60,385 nucleotides of DNA, taken from the NCBI GenBank assembly GCA_022837595.1, contig JALHFX010000028.1, forward strand, positions 1 to 60,385, given 5' to 3'. The stretch comes from Propionibacterium sp. (GTDB lineage Bacteria > Actinomycetota > Actinomycetes > Propionibacteriales > Propionibacteriaceae). Position numbers and translations under genes: made by a program. The notes beneath the pieces are model-generated. The model ran no database searches, had not been told where the DNA came from, and saw nothing but the letters and a program-made list of their open reading frames with translations. Position 1 is the stretch's first letter; the number at the start of each line of letters is the position of its first letter. Of the stretch, positions 9,131 to 16,691 are shown in pieces.

Positions 9131-10732
9131 TCACTCGGACGTCGCGATAGCCGCAGCAGCGGCGCGCCCGAAGACCACCGCCTCTGCCAACCCCACGCCG
9201 GGTGCCGGATCGGCCGGCCCGCTCACCGATGCGGCCGATGAGCCAATCGCCCATAGCCCGGCCATCGCTGTGCCGTCCTCGCGCAGCACCCGGGAATGCT
9301 CGTCGGTCAATAACCCACCTTTGGTCCCGAGATCGGCTGGGACGACTCGCACTGCGTAGAAAGGCGGTTTCGCTACCGCGCCCAAACAGGGGTTCGGACG
9401 CACCTTCCGATCACCTCTCGCCCGTTGCGTTTCGGAGCTGCCGCGCTCGAAATCAGTATCGCGACCGTCATCGGCTTGTTGAGCGAAACGCTCAGCCGTA
9501 GCCTGCAAACCGCCGGCATCGATCTTGATCTTCCAGGCCAGCTCCGGAAGGGTTTGCGCTGAGATGATGAACCCGGATTGTTCGAAGCTTTTCGGCGGCC
9601 GACCCGGTTCCACAGAACCAAGCCGGTAACGCTTGCGATGCTCGGAATCAATGACTAGCCAGGCCTGCGACTGCGGTCCGAGATCGTTGTAGCGCGAATA
9701 AAGGGCACGACAGACGTCGACCCCCACGCCCGCCTCGTCGGTGAACCGGCGACCGGTCGAATCGACAACAAAACCATGCGGCAACGCTAACGCTCGTCCG
9801 GCATCCTGCACTGCCACGTCTGACGCCCACAAGCCCGGACGCCACCATGCGTAGCCCATGCCACCGAGTTGTAGGCCCAGCTGCGAGGCCCAGGCCAGTT
9901 GAAGAACACCGCGATCCGACGGGTTTCCGATCGTCCAGTCGGGGCGTGAGGGCCGCGGCAGGAACTCTCGGCGCAGACCCGGATCTGCTTCAAAGCCACC
10001 GTCGGCGAGCACGACGGCCCGTCCTGCGAATACCCGAACTAATCGCCCGGCCCGCTCGACAATCACCCCCGCGATCCGCCGGGTGTCCGCCGGTCGATCA
10101 GGCTGGGTGGTGACGATCAACTCGCGCACCGGCCCCTGCCACCAAAGATTGACTTGGAATCGCTGACAGGCTGCAAGCAGGCCGACCAGCAGCCCGAGCC
10201 CGCCATCCACCCAGTGTCGGCCGAGGGCCAATTTGCCGAGTCTGCGAGCTCCGTGCTCCAGTTTGTCGAGCAGCCCTTCGGGGTCCAGACCGCTGTCGGC
10301 CGGTAGAAACTCGGCAAGTCTCCCGATGATGCTCGTCTCAACCGCCGCAGGTCTCAGCACTCTTCCGGACGACAGTGCGCCGGGCACCGCAGAGTAGTAG
10401 TCGCTCGCCGGATCAAGCTCCAACGCTATGCCGAGCCCGCCGAGCCAGTCCGCCAGAGTACGGGTCCCAGTCAAGAATCCGTGTCTGCGCGGGGCACTAC
10501 TACACGGCTCGAAATCCCCGACCACGCGATCGAAGTAGTCACGTGCGGTCGCGTAGTCGTCCTCGCTGGCTCCTTCGCGTGCGGGTAACCAGAGTTGCCC
10601 GTCACCGCCGCCCGTACGTCCGCCGAATTGCCCGGTTGGTTCGGTGACCAAGACCTCCAGGCCAGCTTGACGACAGGCGATGGCAGCAGCCAGTGCGCCC
10701 GGCGAGCTACCGACGATGACGACATCGGTCAT
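9131..10732 (-). CDS. FAD-dependent oxidoreductase (fumarate reductase / 3-ketosteroid dehydrogenase-like)
   Basis: A 533-residue flavoprotein. The N-terminus MTDVVIVGSSPGALAAAIA is an FAD Rossmann fold, with the E of LVTEP closing the motif. A Gly-rich C-terminal FAD segment (GGLLTDEHSRV, then GLWAIGSSAAS and PGVGLAEAVVFGRAAAAAIA) is typical of the FAD_binding_2 family. ATG 10732 is chosen because the Rossmann motif begins there; upstream sequence in the same frame is noncoding-like. It overlaps the end of the upstream acyl-CoA synthetase by 26 nt, suggesting co-transcription. The substrate is not determinable; the partner synthetase hints at a CoA-activated lipid or steroid-like acid. Confidence 0.75.
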   Translation of the reverse strand: MTDVVIVGSSPGALAAAIACRQAGLEVLVTEPTGQFGGRTGGGDGQLWLPAREGASEDDYATARDYFDRVVGDFEPCSSAPRRHGFLTGTRTLADWLGGLGIALELDPASDYYSAVPGALSSGRVLRPAAVETSIIGRLAEFLPADSGLDPEGLLDKLEHGARRLGKLALGRHWVDGGLGLLVGLLAACQRFQVNLWWQGPVRELIVTTQPDRPADTRRIAGVIVERAGRLVRVFAGRAVVLADGGFEADPGLRREFLPRPSRPDWTIGNPSDRGVLQLAWASQLGLQLGGMGYAWWRPGLWASDVAVQDAGRALALPHGFVVDSTGRRFTDEAGVGVDVCRALYSRYNDLGPQSQAWLVIDSEHRKRYRLGSVEPGRPPKSFEQSGFIISAQTLPELAWKIKIDAGGLQATAERFAQQADDGRDTDFERGSSETQRARGDRKVRPNPCLGAVAKPPFYAVRVVPADLGTKGGLLTDEHSRVLREDGTAMAGLWAIGSSAASVSGPADPAPGVGLAEAVVFGRAAAAAIATSE

Positions 10733-12449
10733 CAGATCGGCGGGCGGACGAGCGTCGACGGCAACCGGGACCAAAAGGTAACTTGTCCACCTCGATGAAT
10801 TGACGCGGCACCTTGTATGCGGCAAGCCGCTTCTTGGCCCAGGTCCGCAGCTCCTCGTTGTCGATCTCGCCCTTGCCGGACGGTACGACCGCGGCGACGA
10901 CTTCCTCGTCCCCGCGTCCGGTGGGTAGCCCGATCACTGCGACATCGGCGATGGCATCGTGGTGTTTGAGTACGTTTTCTACCTCGCTGGGGCTCACGTT
11001 GAAGCCCCCGGTGATGATGATCTCCTTCTTGCGGTCAACGATCGTCGTGAAACCTTCCTCGTCGACCGTCACCACGTCGCCCGTGCGTAACCAACCGTCC
11101 ACCAGGGTGTTCTCGGTGGCTTCGGGGTCTCGCCAGTATCCCTGAAAGACCTGCGGACCTTTGAGCAGGAGCTCACCCGGCTCGCCGGCCTTCACCTCTC
11201 GGTTCGGATCGTCCACATCGACGACCTTCATGAGCGTGGAGGGGAAGGGCACTCCGATGGTTCCCGACAACCTGGTGGGGAAGAACGGGTTACCCAACGC
11301 GACCGGGGAGGCCTCGGTGAGGCCATAGCCCTCGACCAGCAGCCCGCTGGTCAGTGACTCCCACAGTTCGCGGGTGTCATCGGGCAACGCCATCGCACCT
11401 GAGATACACCAGCGAGCACTCGACAGCGACTGCCCGCGCTCCCTGGCAGCCTCGGCGGTGCGCTGATAAAGGATCGGCACCACACAAAAGATGGTCGCCG
11501 GATGTTTACGCCAGGCGTCCAGAATCATCTCGGTGTCGGGTTTGGGGAAAAGTACCTGACGAGCTTGCTTGAGGACACCGAAGGTGGTGTGCATCGTGAC
11601 GCCAAACGAGTGGAACATTGGCAGCACCGCGTAGCTGGTCTCTTCGCCCACAACGGCGCCGAGCATCCAGGCCTCACCCTGCAAGGCATTGGAGTAAAGG
11701 TTGAAGTGAGTGAGCATGGCGCCCTTGGCCCCACCGGTCGTGCCCGAGGTGTATTGGATGGCCGCCAGATCGTGTAAGTGCGGGTGCGGGTAACGGCGGC
11801 CGAGAGGGCGATGATTGATCAGCTTTTCCCAGCTGATCGTCCCCTTCGTGCCGCTCGACAAGGCAGCGCGCTTCTTCTTGAGAGGACCGATCGGCAACTT
11901 CAGCGCCAGCTGCAATGTCTTGGGCAGTGCCTTAATCAAGTTCACCGAGATAACGGTCGCGGGGCGTGCATAGTTCGGCAATTTGTCGAGGGTGGGGATC
12001 GTCGAGTCCATGCAGATGGCGACCCGGGCCCCGTGGTCTTCGAAGAGTCGTTCAAGCTCGGGGGCTGTGTAAAGCGGATTGTGTTCAATCACCACGGCCC
12101 CCAGCCGCACCACTGCGTAAAAAGCGATCAGATGCTGGGGGCAGTTCGGCAGGATCAAGGCCACCCGATCGCCGGCGCGTACGCCGAGCTGGCGCAGCCC
12201 TTCGGCTGCACGCGCTACCCGATCACCCAACTGCCGGTAGGTCATCTCGGCTCCGAAGAATTCGGTGGCCACGGCGTTACCGCCCTCGCGCACTGCAGTC
12301 TCGAGCAACGAGTCGAGCGATTGCGTCGGAAGGGTGATCTCGGTCGGGACGCCCGGCTGGTAATGCGACGTCCAATAGGGAGAACCGTCATCGAGCGTGC
12401 GTCGCCACGGTGGCAGGTCTGCTTGCGTCTGGTGCGGATCGATGGCCAT
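10707..12449 (-). CDS. Acyl-CoA synthetase (AMP-forming), C-terminus aberrant
   Basis: An ANL-superfamily ligase of about 580 residues. Visible motifs: the P-loop YTSGTTGGAKG (A3), GYGLTEASPVALGN (A5), GWLRTGDVVTVDEEGF (A7), and the A8 hinge VDRKKEIIITGGFN. The C-terminal domain runs normally to KVPRQFIEVDKLP, but the expected A10 motif (P-x4-GK-x2-R, whose lysine is needed for adenylation) is absent. The frame instead reads a Cys/Arg/Ser-rich tail to a stop inside the next gene. Neither other frame restores the motif, so a deletion rather than a simple frameshift is likely. ATG 12449 (MAIDPHQTQ) fits the family start. It is divergent from the PRPP synthetase gene. It may now be inactive for adenylation or be a decaying gene. 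Confidence 0.8.
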   Translation of the reverse strand: MAIDPHQTQADLPPWRRTLDDGSPYWTSHYQPGVPTEITLPTQSLDSLLETAVREGGNAVATEFFGAEMTYRQLGDRVARAAEGLRQLGVRAGDRVALILPNCPQHLIAFYAVVRLGAVVIEHNPLYTAPELERLFEDHGARVAICMDSTIPTLDKLPNYARPATVISVNLIKALPKTLQLALKLPIGPLKKKRAALSSGTKGTISWEKLINHRPLGRRYPHPHLHDLAAIQYTSGTTGGAKGAMLTHFNLYSNALQGEAWMLGAVVGEETSYAVLPMFHSFGVTMHTTFGVLKQARQVLFPKPDTEMILDAWRKHPATIFCVVPILYQRTAEAARERGQSLSSARWCISGAMALPDDTRELWESLTSGLLVEGYGLTEASPVALGNPFFPTRLSGTIGVPFPSTLMKVVDVDDPNREVKAGEPGELLLKGPQVFQGYWRDPEATENTLVDGWLRTGDVVTVDEEGFTTIVDRKKEIIITGGFNVSPSEVENVLKHHDAIADVAVIGLPTGRGDEEVVAAVVPSGKGEIDNEELRTWAKKRLAAYKVPRQFIEVDKLPFGPGCRRRSSARRSDDRCRHRR

Positions 12450-12504
12450 GGTTGGGATTCTCCCACAGCAGACCCTTCTTACCTCCGATGCGGCGAGATC
12501 TTTG

Positions 12505-12524
12505 GACCCTCTAGACTGAGGGTC
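12505..12524 (+). promoter_or_regulatory. Palindrome enclosing the -10 box of the PRPP synthetase gene
   Basis: GACCCTC-TAGACT-GAGGGTC: 7-bp perfect inverted arms surround TAGACT, a good -10 hexamer, 42 nt before the GTG at 12559. A protein bound here would cover the promoter core. No convincing -35 is seen. Confidence 0.45.
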
Positions 12525-12558
12525 GTCAGCGCAGCAAGCCAGGAAAGGGTCTGGTCGT

Positions 12559-13539
12559 GTGAAGGACATCGTTGTTTTCTCCGGATCGGCTCATCCAGAG
12601 TTCGCCACCCAGATCTGCCGACACCTCGACATCGGATTATCGCCGGTACACCTCAGTCGATTCAGCAATGACTGCTTACAGGCTCAGTTACTCACGAACG
12701 TTCGACAACGCGATGTTTACATCATTCAGCCGCTGGTCCCACCCACCCAAGAACACTTGATGGAGTTGCTGTTGATGATCGATGCGGCCCGCGGTGCATC
12801 TGCGGCCCAGATCACCGCGGTGATCCCCCACTACGCGTATGCCCGCTCCGACAAGAAGGACGCATCGAGGCTCTCGTTGGGGGGCCGATTGGTTGCAGAT
12901 CTTTTGGTCACCGCCGGTGTCTCTCGCGTGTTGACGATGCAGCTGCACTCGCCGCAGGTCCAAGGTTTCTTCAGCTGCCCGGTCGATCAGCTGACCGCGC
13001 TCGGCGTATTGGCCGAACACTTCCGAGGCACCGACCTGTCAAATGGTGTTGTCGTCTCACCCGATCTCGGCAACGCGAAGAACGCTACGCAGTTCGCTCG
13101 CCTACTCGGGCTGCCTGTGGCGGCCGGCAGCAAGCGACGGCTGGCCGATGACAAGGTGGTCGTCGACTCGATCGTCGGCGACGTTACGGGGCGGCGCGCA
13201 ATCGTCCTGGACGATGAGATCGCCACCGGGGGCTCGATTCTCGAAATCACTCAGCGGCTCAAGGATTTCGGTGCGCTGTCGGTGACCGTCGCCTGTACCC
13301 ACGGATTATTCGCCGGTCGCGCCGTCGAACGGCTCCGCGCGAATGATTTCATCGATCGGATCGTCAGCACCGATACGGTGCCAGCACCGGTGAACTGGCC
13401 CGAGTTGACCACTATCAGCGTGGCACCCCTGTTTGCCGAGGCGATCGGACGCATCCATCTCGGGCGCTCGGTCAGCAAACTCTTCCAGGGCGTTGACCCG
13501 GCCTATGCGCCACCGGCGACACCCGATGGACTCTTCTGA
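12559..13539 (+). CDS. Ribose-phosphate diphosphokinase-like protein
   Basis: A 326-residue protein of the PRPP synthetase family (ribose 5-phosphate + ATP to PRPP + AMP; entry to nucleotide, His and Trp synthesis). Conserved parts: NVRQRDVYIIQP, MELLLMIDAARGASAAQITAV, IPHYAYARSDKKD, VLTMQLHSPQVQGFF and the PRPP-binding loop VLDDEIATGGS. It departs from the standard enzyme in the early substrate loop (SRFSNDCLQAQL in place of the usual FxDGE-type sequence) and in DDEIATGGS versus the common DDxIDTGGT. It may therefore be a second, specialised paralogue. GTG start with AGGAAAGG 10 nt upstream. The promoter lies in a palindrome. Confidence 0.8.
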   Translation: MKDIVVFSGSAHPEFATQICRHLDIGLSPVHLSRFSNDCLQAQLLTNVRQRDVYIIQPLVPPTQEHLMELLLMIDAARGASAAQITAVIPHYAYARSDKKDASRLSLGGRLVADLLVTAGVSRVLTMQLHSPQVQGFFSCPVDQLTALGVLAEHFRGTDLSNGVVVSPDLGNAKNATQFARLLGLPVAAGSKRRLADDKVVVDSIVGDVTGRRAIVLDDEIATGGSILEITQRLKDFGALSVTVACTHGLFAGRAVERLRANDFIDRIVSTDTVPAPVNWPELTTISVAPLFAEAIGRIHLGRSVSKLFQGVDPAYAPPATPDGLF

Positions 13540-13577
13540 GAATCAACTCTTCGCTTCGGACGGTTTCTGCTGGTTGG

Positions 13578-14321
13578 TCAGTGAACGCGACGCAGGCCCA
13601 CGACCAGGGGTAGTTCTTGATGCTGGCCACCAACATGCACGATCTGATCGTCCACGACTCTCAGCTGCGTCGCGTAGCAGCGCAATGCGGAGATCACCGT
13701 CTGCTTCTGGTCGGACAGATCGAACCATTCGAACCCTTCGGCGTCCGGCTCGGAGGCAACCTCGATCATCGGTAAGTCGGCCTTTTGGGCGGCCGCCACG
13801 GCTAGTTCGTGGGCGCGCACATGATCGGGGTGGCCGTAGCTGCCCAAACGGTCATAGCCGACCAGCACAGTGGGCCGGAGCTGATCGATCAAGGCGAGCA
13901 GGTCGGCGACCTCATCGTCCAGGCTGGACGCGGTGAAGGTCTGCGGATCATCGATATCGGCGGGCCCTGCCAGACCTTCGGCGATCCATGCCATCCCCGA
14001 GTCGTGGTAATCGTGCTGCTCCAGGCCGGCGGCGCGGGCCGGCGGGGTGCCCAACATGAAGGCCTGGGCGATTCCCAGCGTGCCCACCGCCTTCGCCAAT
14101 TCGTTCTCGCGCACCCGCACCAATTCGGCCGGCGTGGTCGACTCGGGCAGAACCCCGGCGACGATCTCCCCCTGCTCCCCACGTGTGCAGGTCACCAAGC
14201 TCACTGCCAATCCGTGCGCTGCCAGCCAGGCCATCAACGAACCAGTCTGTACCGTCTCGTCGTCAGGATGGGCATGGACGAATAGCGGAGCCGGCGCACC
14301 ACTGTGCCCGGCAACCGTCAT
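13578..14321 (-). CDS. mshB: PIG-L family deacetylase, MshB-like
   Basis: A 247-residue LmbE/PIG-L zinc deacetylase. It has the metal-binding motif HAHPDDET near residue 15, DSGMAW mid-protein and YGHPDHVRAHE, the second metal/catalytic segment, about residue 140. These three features match MshB, which deacetylates GlcNAc-inositol during mycothiol synthesis, and the related mycothiol conjugate amidase. The gene follows an MshA-like glycosyltransferase by 17 nt on the same strand, which supports the mycothiol assignment. ATG 14321 is used because upstream sequence in frame is low complexity and overlaps the neighbouring gene. A role in another sugar-inositol or antibiotic pathway cannot be excluded. 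Confidence 0.7.
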   Translation of the reverse strand: MTVAGHSGAPAPLFVHAHPDDETVQTGSLMAWLAAHGLAVSLVTCTRGEQGEIVAGVLPESTTPAELVRVRENELAKAVGTLGIAQAFMLGTPPARAAGLEQHDYHDSGMAWIAEGLAGPADIDDPQTFTASSLDDEVADLLALIDQLRPTVLVGYDRLGSYGHPDHVRAHELAVAAAQKADLPMIEVASEPDAEGFEWFDLSDQKQTVISALRCYATQLRVVDDQIVHVGGQHQELPLVVGLRRVH

Positions 14322-14338
14322 CAGGTCCAAAGGCGAGC

Positions 14339-15589
14339 TCAACGCGCCACCTCCTCCAGATAGACCACTTCGAGCTCCTCCGCGACCACCGGCCATGCTC
14401 GAGTGAGAGCAAATTCGCGTCCGGCACGACCGAACTCGGCGCGGTACTCGGGCTCATCGGTGAATCGTCGCACGGCTTCGGCCCAAGCTTCGGGATCACG
14501 GTTGTCGAGCAGTAAGCCAGTCACGTTATCGAGCACCGATTCCGACATTCCTCCGTTACGGCTTGCCACCACGGGCACCCCAGATGCGGATGCCTCCAAG
14601 TTGATCAGCCCATAGGTCTCAGAACGGCTCGGGTTGAGCAGGGCGCACGCCCCGCGCAGCATCGCGGCGAGTTCATCGCGGTCCTGCGATCCCAGGTAGA
14701 CCACCTCGTCGTGCAGACCGAGGGAATCGACCAGGTCGCGGAGCTCCTTGGCATACCACGAGAAGTCGACCGAAGTCTCCCCCGCGATGACCAGCCGTGG
14801 GCGATCACCGACAGGCATCGCGGCCAGCGTCCGCACCGCGAGGTCGGCGCCCTTCAGCGGCTGCAGTCGCGCAGCGAAAAGTAGATAGCAGATGCCCTGG
14901 GCCCAATGGTCTTCATCAGGGCGCAGCGGACGAAATCGACCAATATTAACCCCAGGATGTACGACCGTTACATACCCCGGATCGGCACCCAGACGTTCGA
15001 CAATCGTCCGTTTCTCGGCTTCACTGACCGCGATGATTCGATCGGACTGCACGGCGAGCAGCTGCTCGCCCGCGTTGCGTCCGGGGGATTCGGGCGGCTC
15101 CCCAGCCTCCAGCGGTGCACCCACCGGAGCCGCGACCGAGTGATAGCTCTGCAGATGAGGCACACCCGCAGCACGAGCCAACGGCAATGCGGCTACCCCA
15201 GAGAACCAATGGTGCGAGTGCACGATGTCGACATCGGCTCCCTCCGAACTCCACCAGCGTCGCAGTGCCTCGCCGAACGGTTCGATCAGTGCTTCCTGTT
15301 CGCTCTTGGCGACCGGTTCGCTCGGCCCTGCATCGAGGTTGAACAGACGTACCCTGGGTGCCAACTCGACGACTGCCGGTTTGGCAGGATCATCGCGACG
15401 AGTCAGCAAATCGATCCGGTGGCCGCGTTCGCCCAGCGCCAACGCGCAATTGAGCGTAACGACGTTCATCCCGCCGGCGTCGGCCGAGCCTGGCGATGCC
15501 GTGGGTGAGGTATGCATCGAGACCATCACCACGTGCAGGAGTCTGCCTGGACTGTCTTTGAGATCAGCGCTGGTCACCAGCACACTCAA
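14339..15589 (-). CDS. GT4 glycosyltransferase, MshA-like
   Basis: A roughly 416-residue retaining GT-B glycosyltransferase. The N-terminal part has SMHTSPTASPGSADAGGMNV, the acceptor-side signature of MshA and close relatives, and DIVHSHHWFSG. The C-terminal donor domain has FAARLQPLKGAD, then NPSRSETYGLINLEASASGVPVVASRNGG, the E-x7-E type signature of GT4. MshA makes GlcNAc-inositol-P, the first step of mycothiol synthesis, and the next gene is an MshB-like deacetylase. The sequence is clearly divergent from mycobacterial MshA, so a different sugar-transfer role is possible. The start is uncertain: TTG 15589 or GTG 15583. Confidence 0.75.
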   Translation of the reverse strand: MSVLVTSADLKDSPGRLLHVVMVSMHTSPTASPGSADAGGMNVVTLNCALALGERGHRIDLLTRRDDPAKPAVVELAPRVRLFNLDAGPSEPVAKSEQEALIEPFGEALRRWWSSEGADVDIVHSHHWFSGVAALPLARAAGVPHLQSYHSVAAPVGAPLEAGEPPESPGRNAGEQLLAVQSDRIIAVSEAEKRTIVERLGADPGYVTVVHPGVNIGRFRPLRPDEDHWAQGICYLLFAARLQPLKGADLAVRTLAAMPVGDRPRLVIAGETSVDFSWYAKELRDLVDSLGLHDEVVYLGSQDRDELAAMLRGACALLNPSRSETYGLINLEASASGVPVVASRNGGMSESVLDNVTGLLLDNRDPEAWAEAVRRFTDEPEYRAEFGRAGREFALTRAWPVVAEELEVVYLEEVAR

Positions 15590-15733
15590 TCATGGATTCG
15601 GGTTAAACGTCCCGCGTGATCATCGAATCTCGGCCCTGCGATCTTAGAAGATGCTGACCAAGAGCGCATTCTTCGAGGGAAAATTGTGATCTTGAGTGAC
15701 GCAAGCTGAGCAGAGAACGTAAATTAAAGATTC

Positions 15734-16606
15734 ATGACGCATATCAAGCTTCCTCCTGGCATCACTGCTATTGATGCCCCGCTTGCTGGTGTCGCTGTTG
15801 ACACCCCTGCAGGCAGCGGAGTCATTTACTTCAACGGAGCCCATGTCGCCGCTTGGACGCCTGCCGGGCAGCGGCCGGTGCTGTGGTTGAGCGATCACAC
15901 TGCTCTCGAGTCGGGCAAGGCCATCCGCGGCGGGATTCCACTGCTGTGGCCGTGGTTCGGTGCTGGCGCCGATGAACAGCACGCACCCTCCCACGGCATC
16001 GCGCGGATCGCCACCTGGGATCTGCTGCAAGCGGAGGTGAGCCCGGCAGGGACCGCCAGCATCGTCCTGAGCTTGGACGGCGCCGCAGTTGACGCGAGCC
16101 TCGCCCCCGATCTGCCGCGCGACTTCCAGCTGCGGCTGCATATCAGGATGGGTACGACGCTGGCGGTACAGCTGGTCGTCATCGCCGGTGAGGAAGAGCT
16201 GGTCTTCGAAGAAGGTTTGCACAGTTACTTCGCGGTCGGCGACATTCAGAAGACTCGGATCGAGGGGCTGGACGGCGCAGCCTTCCATGACCGCCCGAGC
16301 GGCAGTACAGCAACCCAGCAGGGCGTCATCACCTTCAGCGGCGAGACGGATCGCATCTACGAATCACAGCAAACGCTGCGCATCGTCGACGAGGAATGGA
16401 ACCGCACACTGCTGATCGAGAAGGTCGGCTCCAAGCAGTCGGTTGTTTGGAACCCCTGGATTGACAAAGCAGCCGCCATGGGCGACCTCGGTGATGATGA
16501 ATGGCGCGAGTTCGTCTGCGTCGAGGCAGTAAACGTGCGCGATCAGTCGATCACCGTCAAGCCGCGCAGTAGGCATCTGATCAGCCAGACCATCTCGGTA
16601 GAGTGA
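15734..16606 (+). CDS. D-hexose-6-phosphate mutarotase (YeaD-like)
   Basis: A 290-residue aldose 1-epimerase-fold protein of the glucose-6-phosphate 1-epimerase group. Typical stretches are GAHVAAWTPAGQRPVLWLS, AIRGGIPLLWPWFG, PSHGIARIATWDL with the catalytic-side His, and EEGLHSYFAVGDI, where the second His and Glu sit. It interconverts anomers of glucose 6-phosphate in the cytoplasm. The ending VCVEAVNV is typical of the group. A possible -10 (TAAATT, 15720-15725) lies 8 nt before the ATG and no ribosome binding site is evident. It stands alone between divergent and same-strand genes. Confidence 0.85.
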   Translation: MTHIKLPPGITAIDAPLAGVAVDTPAGSGVIYFNGAHVAAWTPAGQRPVLWLSDHTALESGKAIRGGIPLLWPWFGAGADEQHAPSHGIARIATWDLLQAEVSPAGTASIVLSLDGAAVDASLAPDLPRDFQLRLHIRMGTTLAVQLVVIAGEEELVFEEGLHSYFAVGDIQKTRIEGLDGAAFHDRPSGSTATQQGVITFSGETDRIYESQQTLRIVDEEWNRTLLIEKVGSKQSVVWNPWIDKAAAMGDLGDDEWREFVCVEAVNVRDQSITVKPRSRHLISQTISVE

Positions 16607-16678
16607 GCGCAAGCCGGCACGACTGAGCTCCTGCGTCCTGGCCACCACGAACACCGGGGCTCGAAGCTTCTTTTCCAC

Positions 16679-16684
16679 TAGGCT
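16679..16684 (+). promoter_or_regulatory. -10 box of leaderless nadE
   Basis: TAGGCT lies 7 nt before the GTG at 16692, with no ribosome binding site between. Confidence 0.4.
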
Positions 16685-16691
16685 TTTCGGG

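Noticed and set aside
9106..9136. Three short ATTCACT repeats after the first TetR gene
   Set aside because: Seven-base repeats in a 30-bp gap; too short to assign a function.
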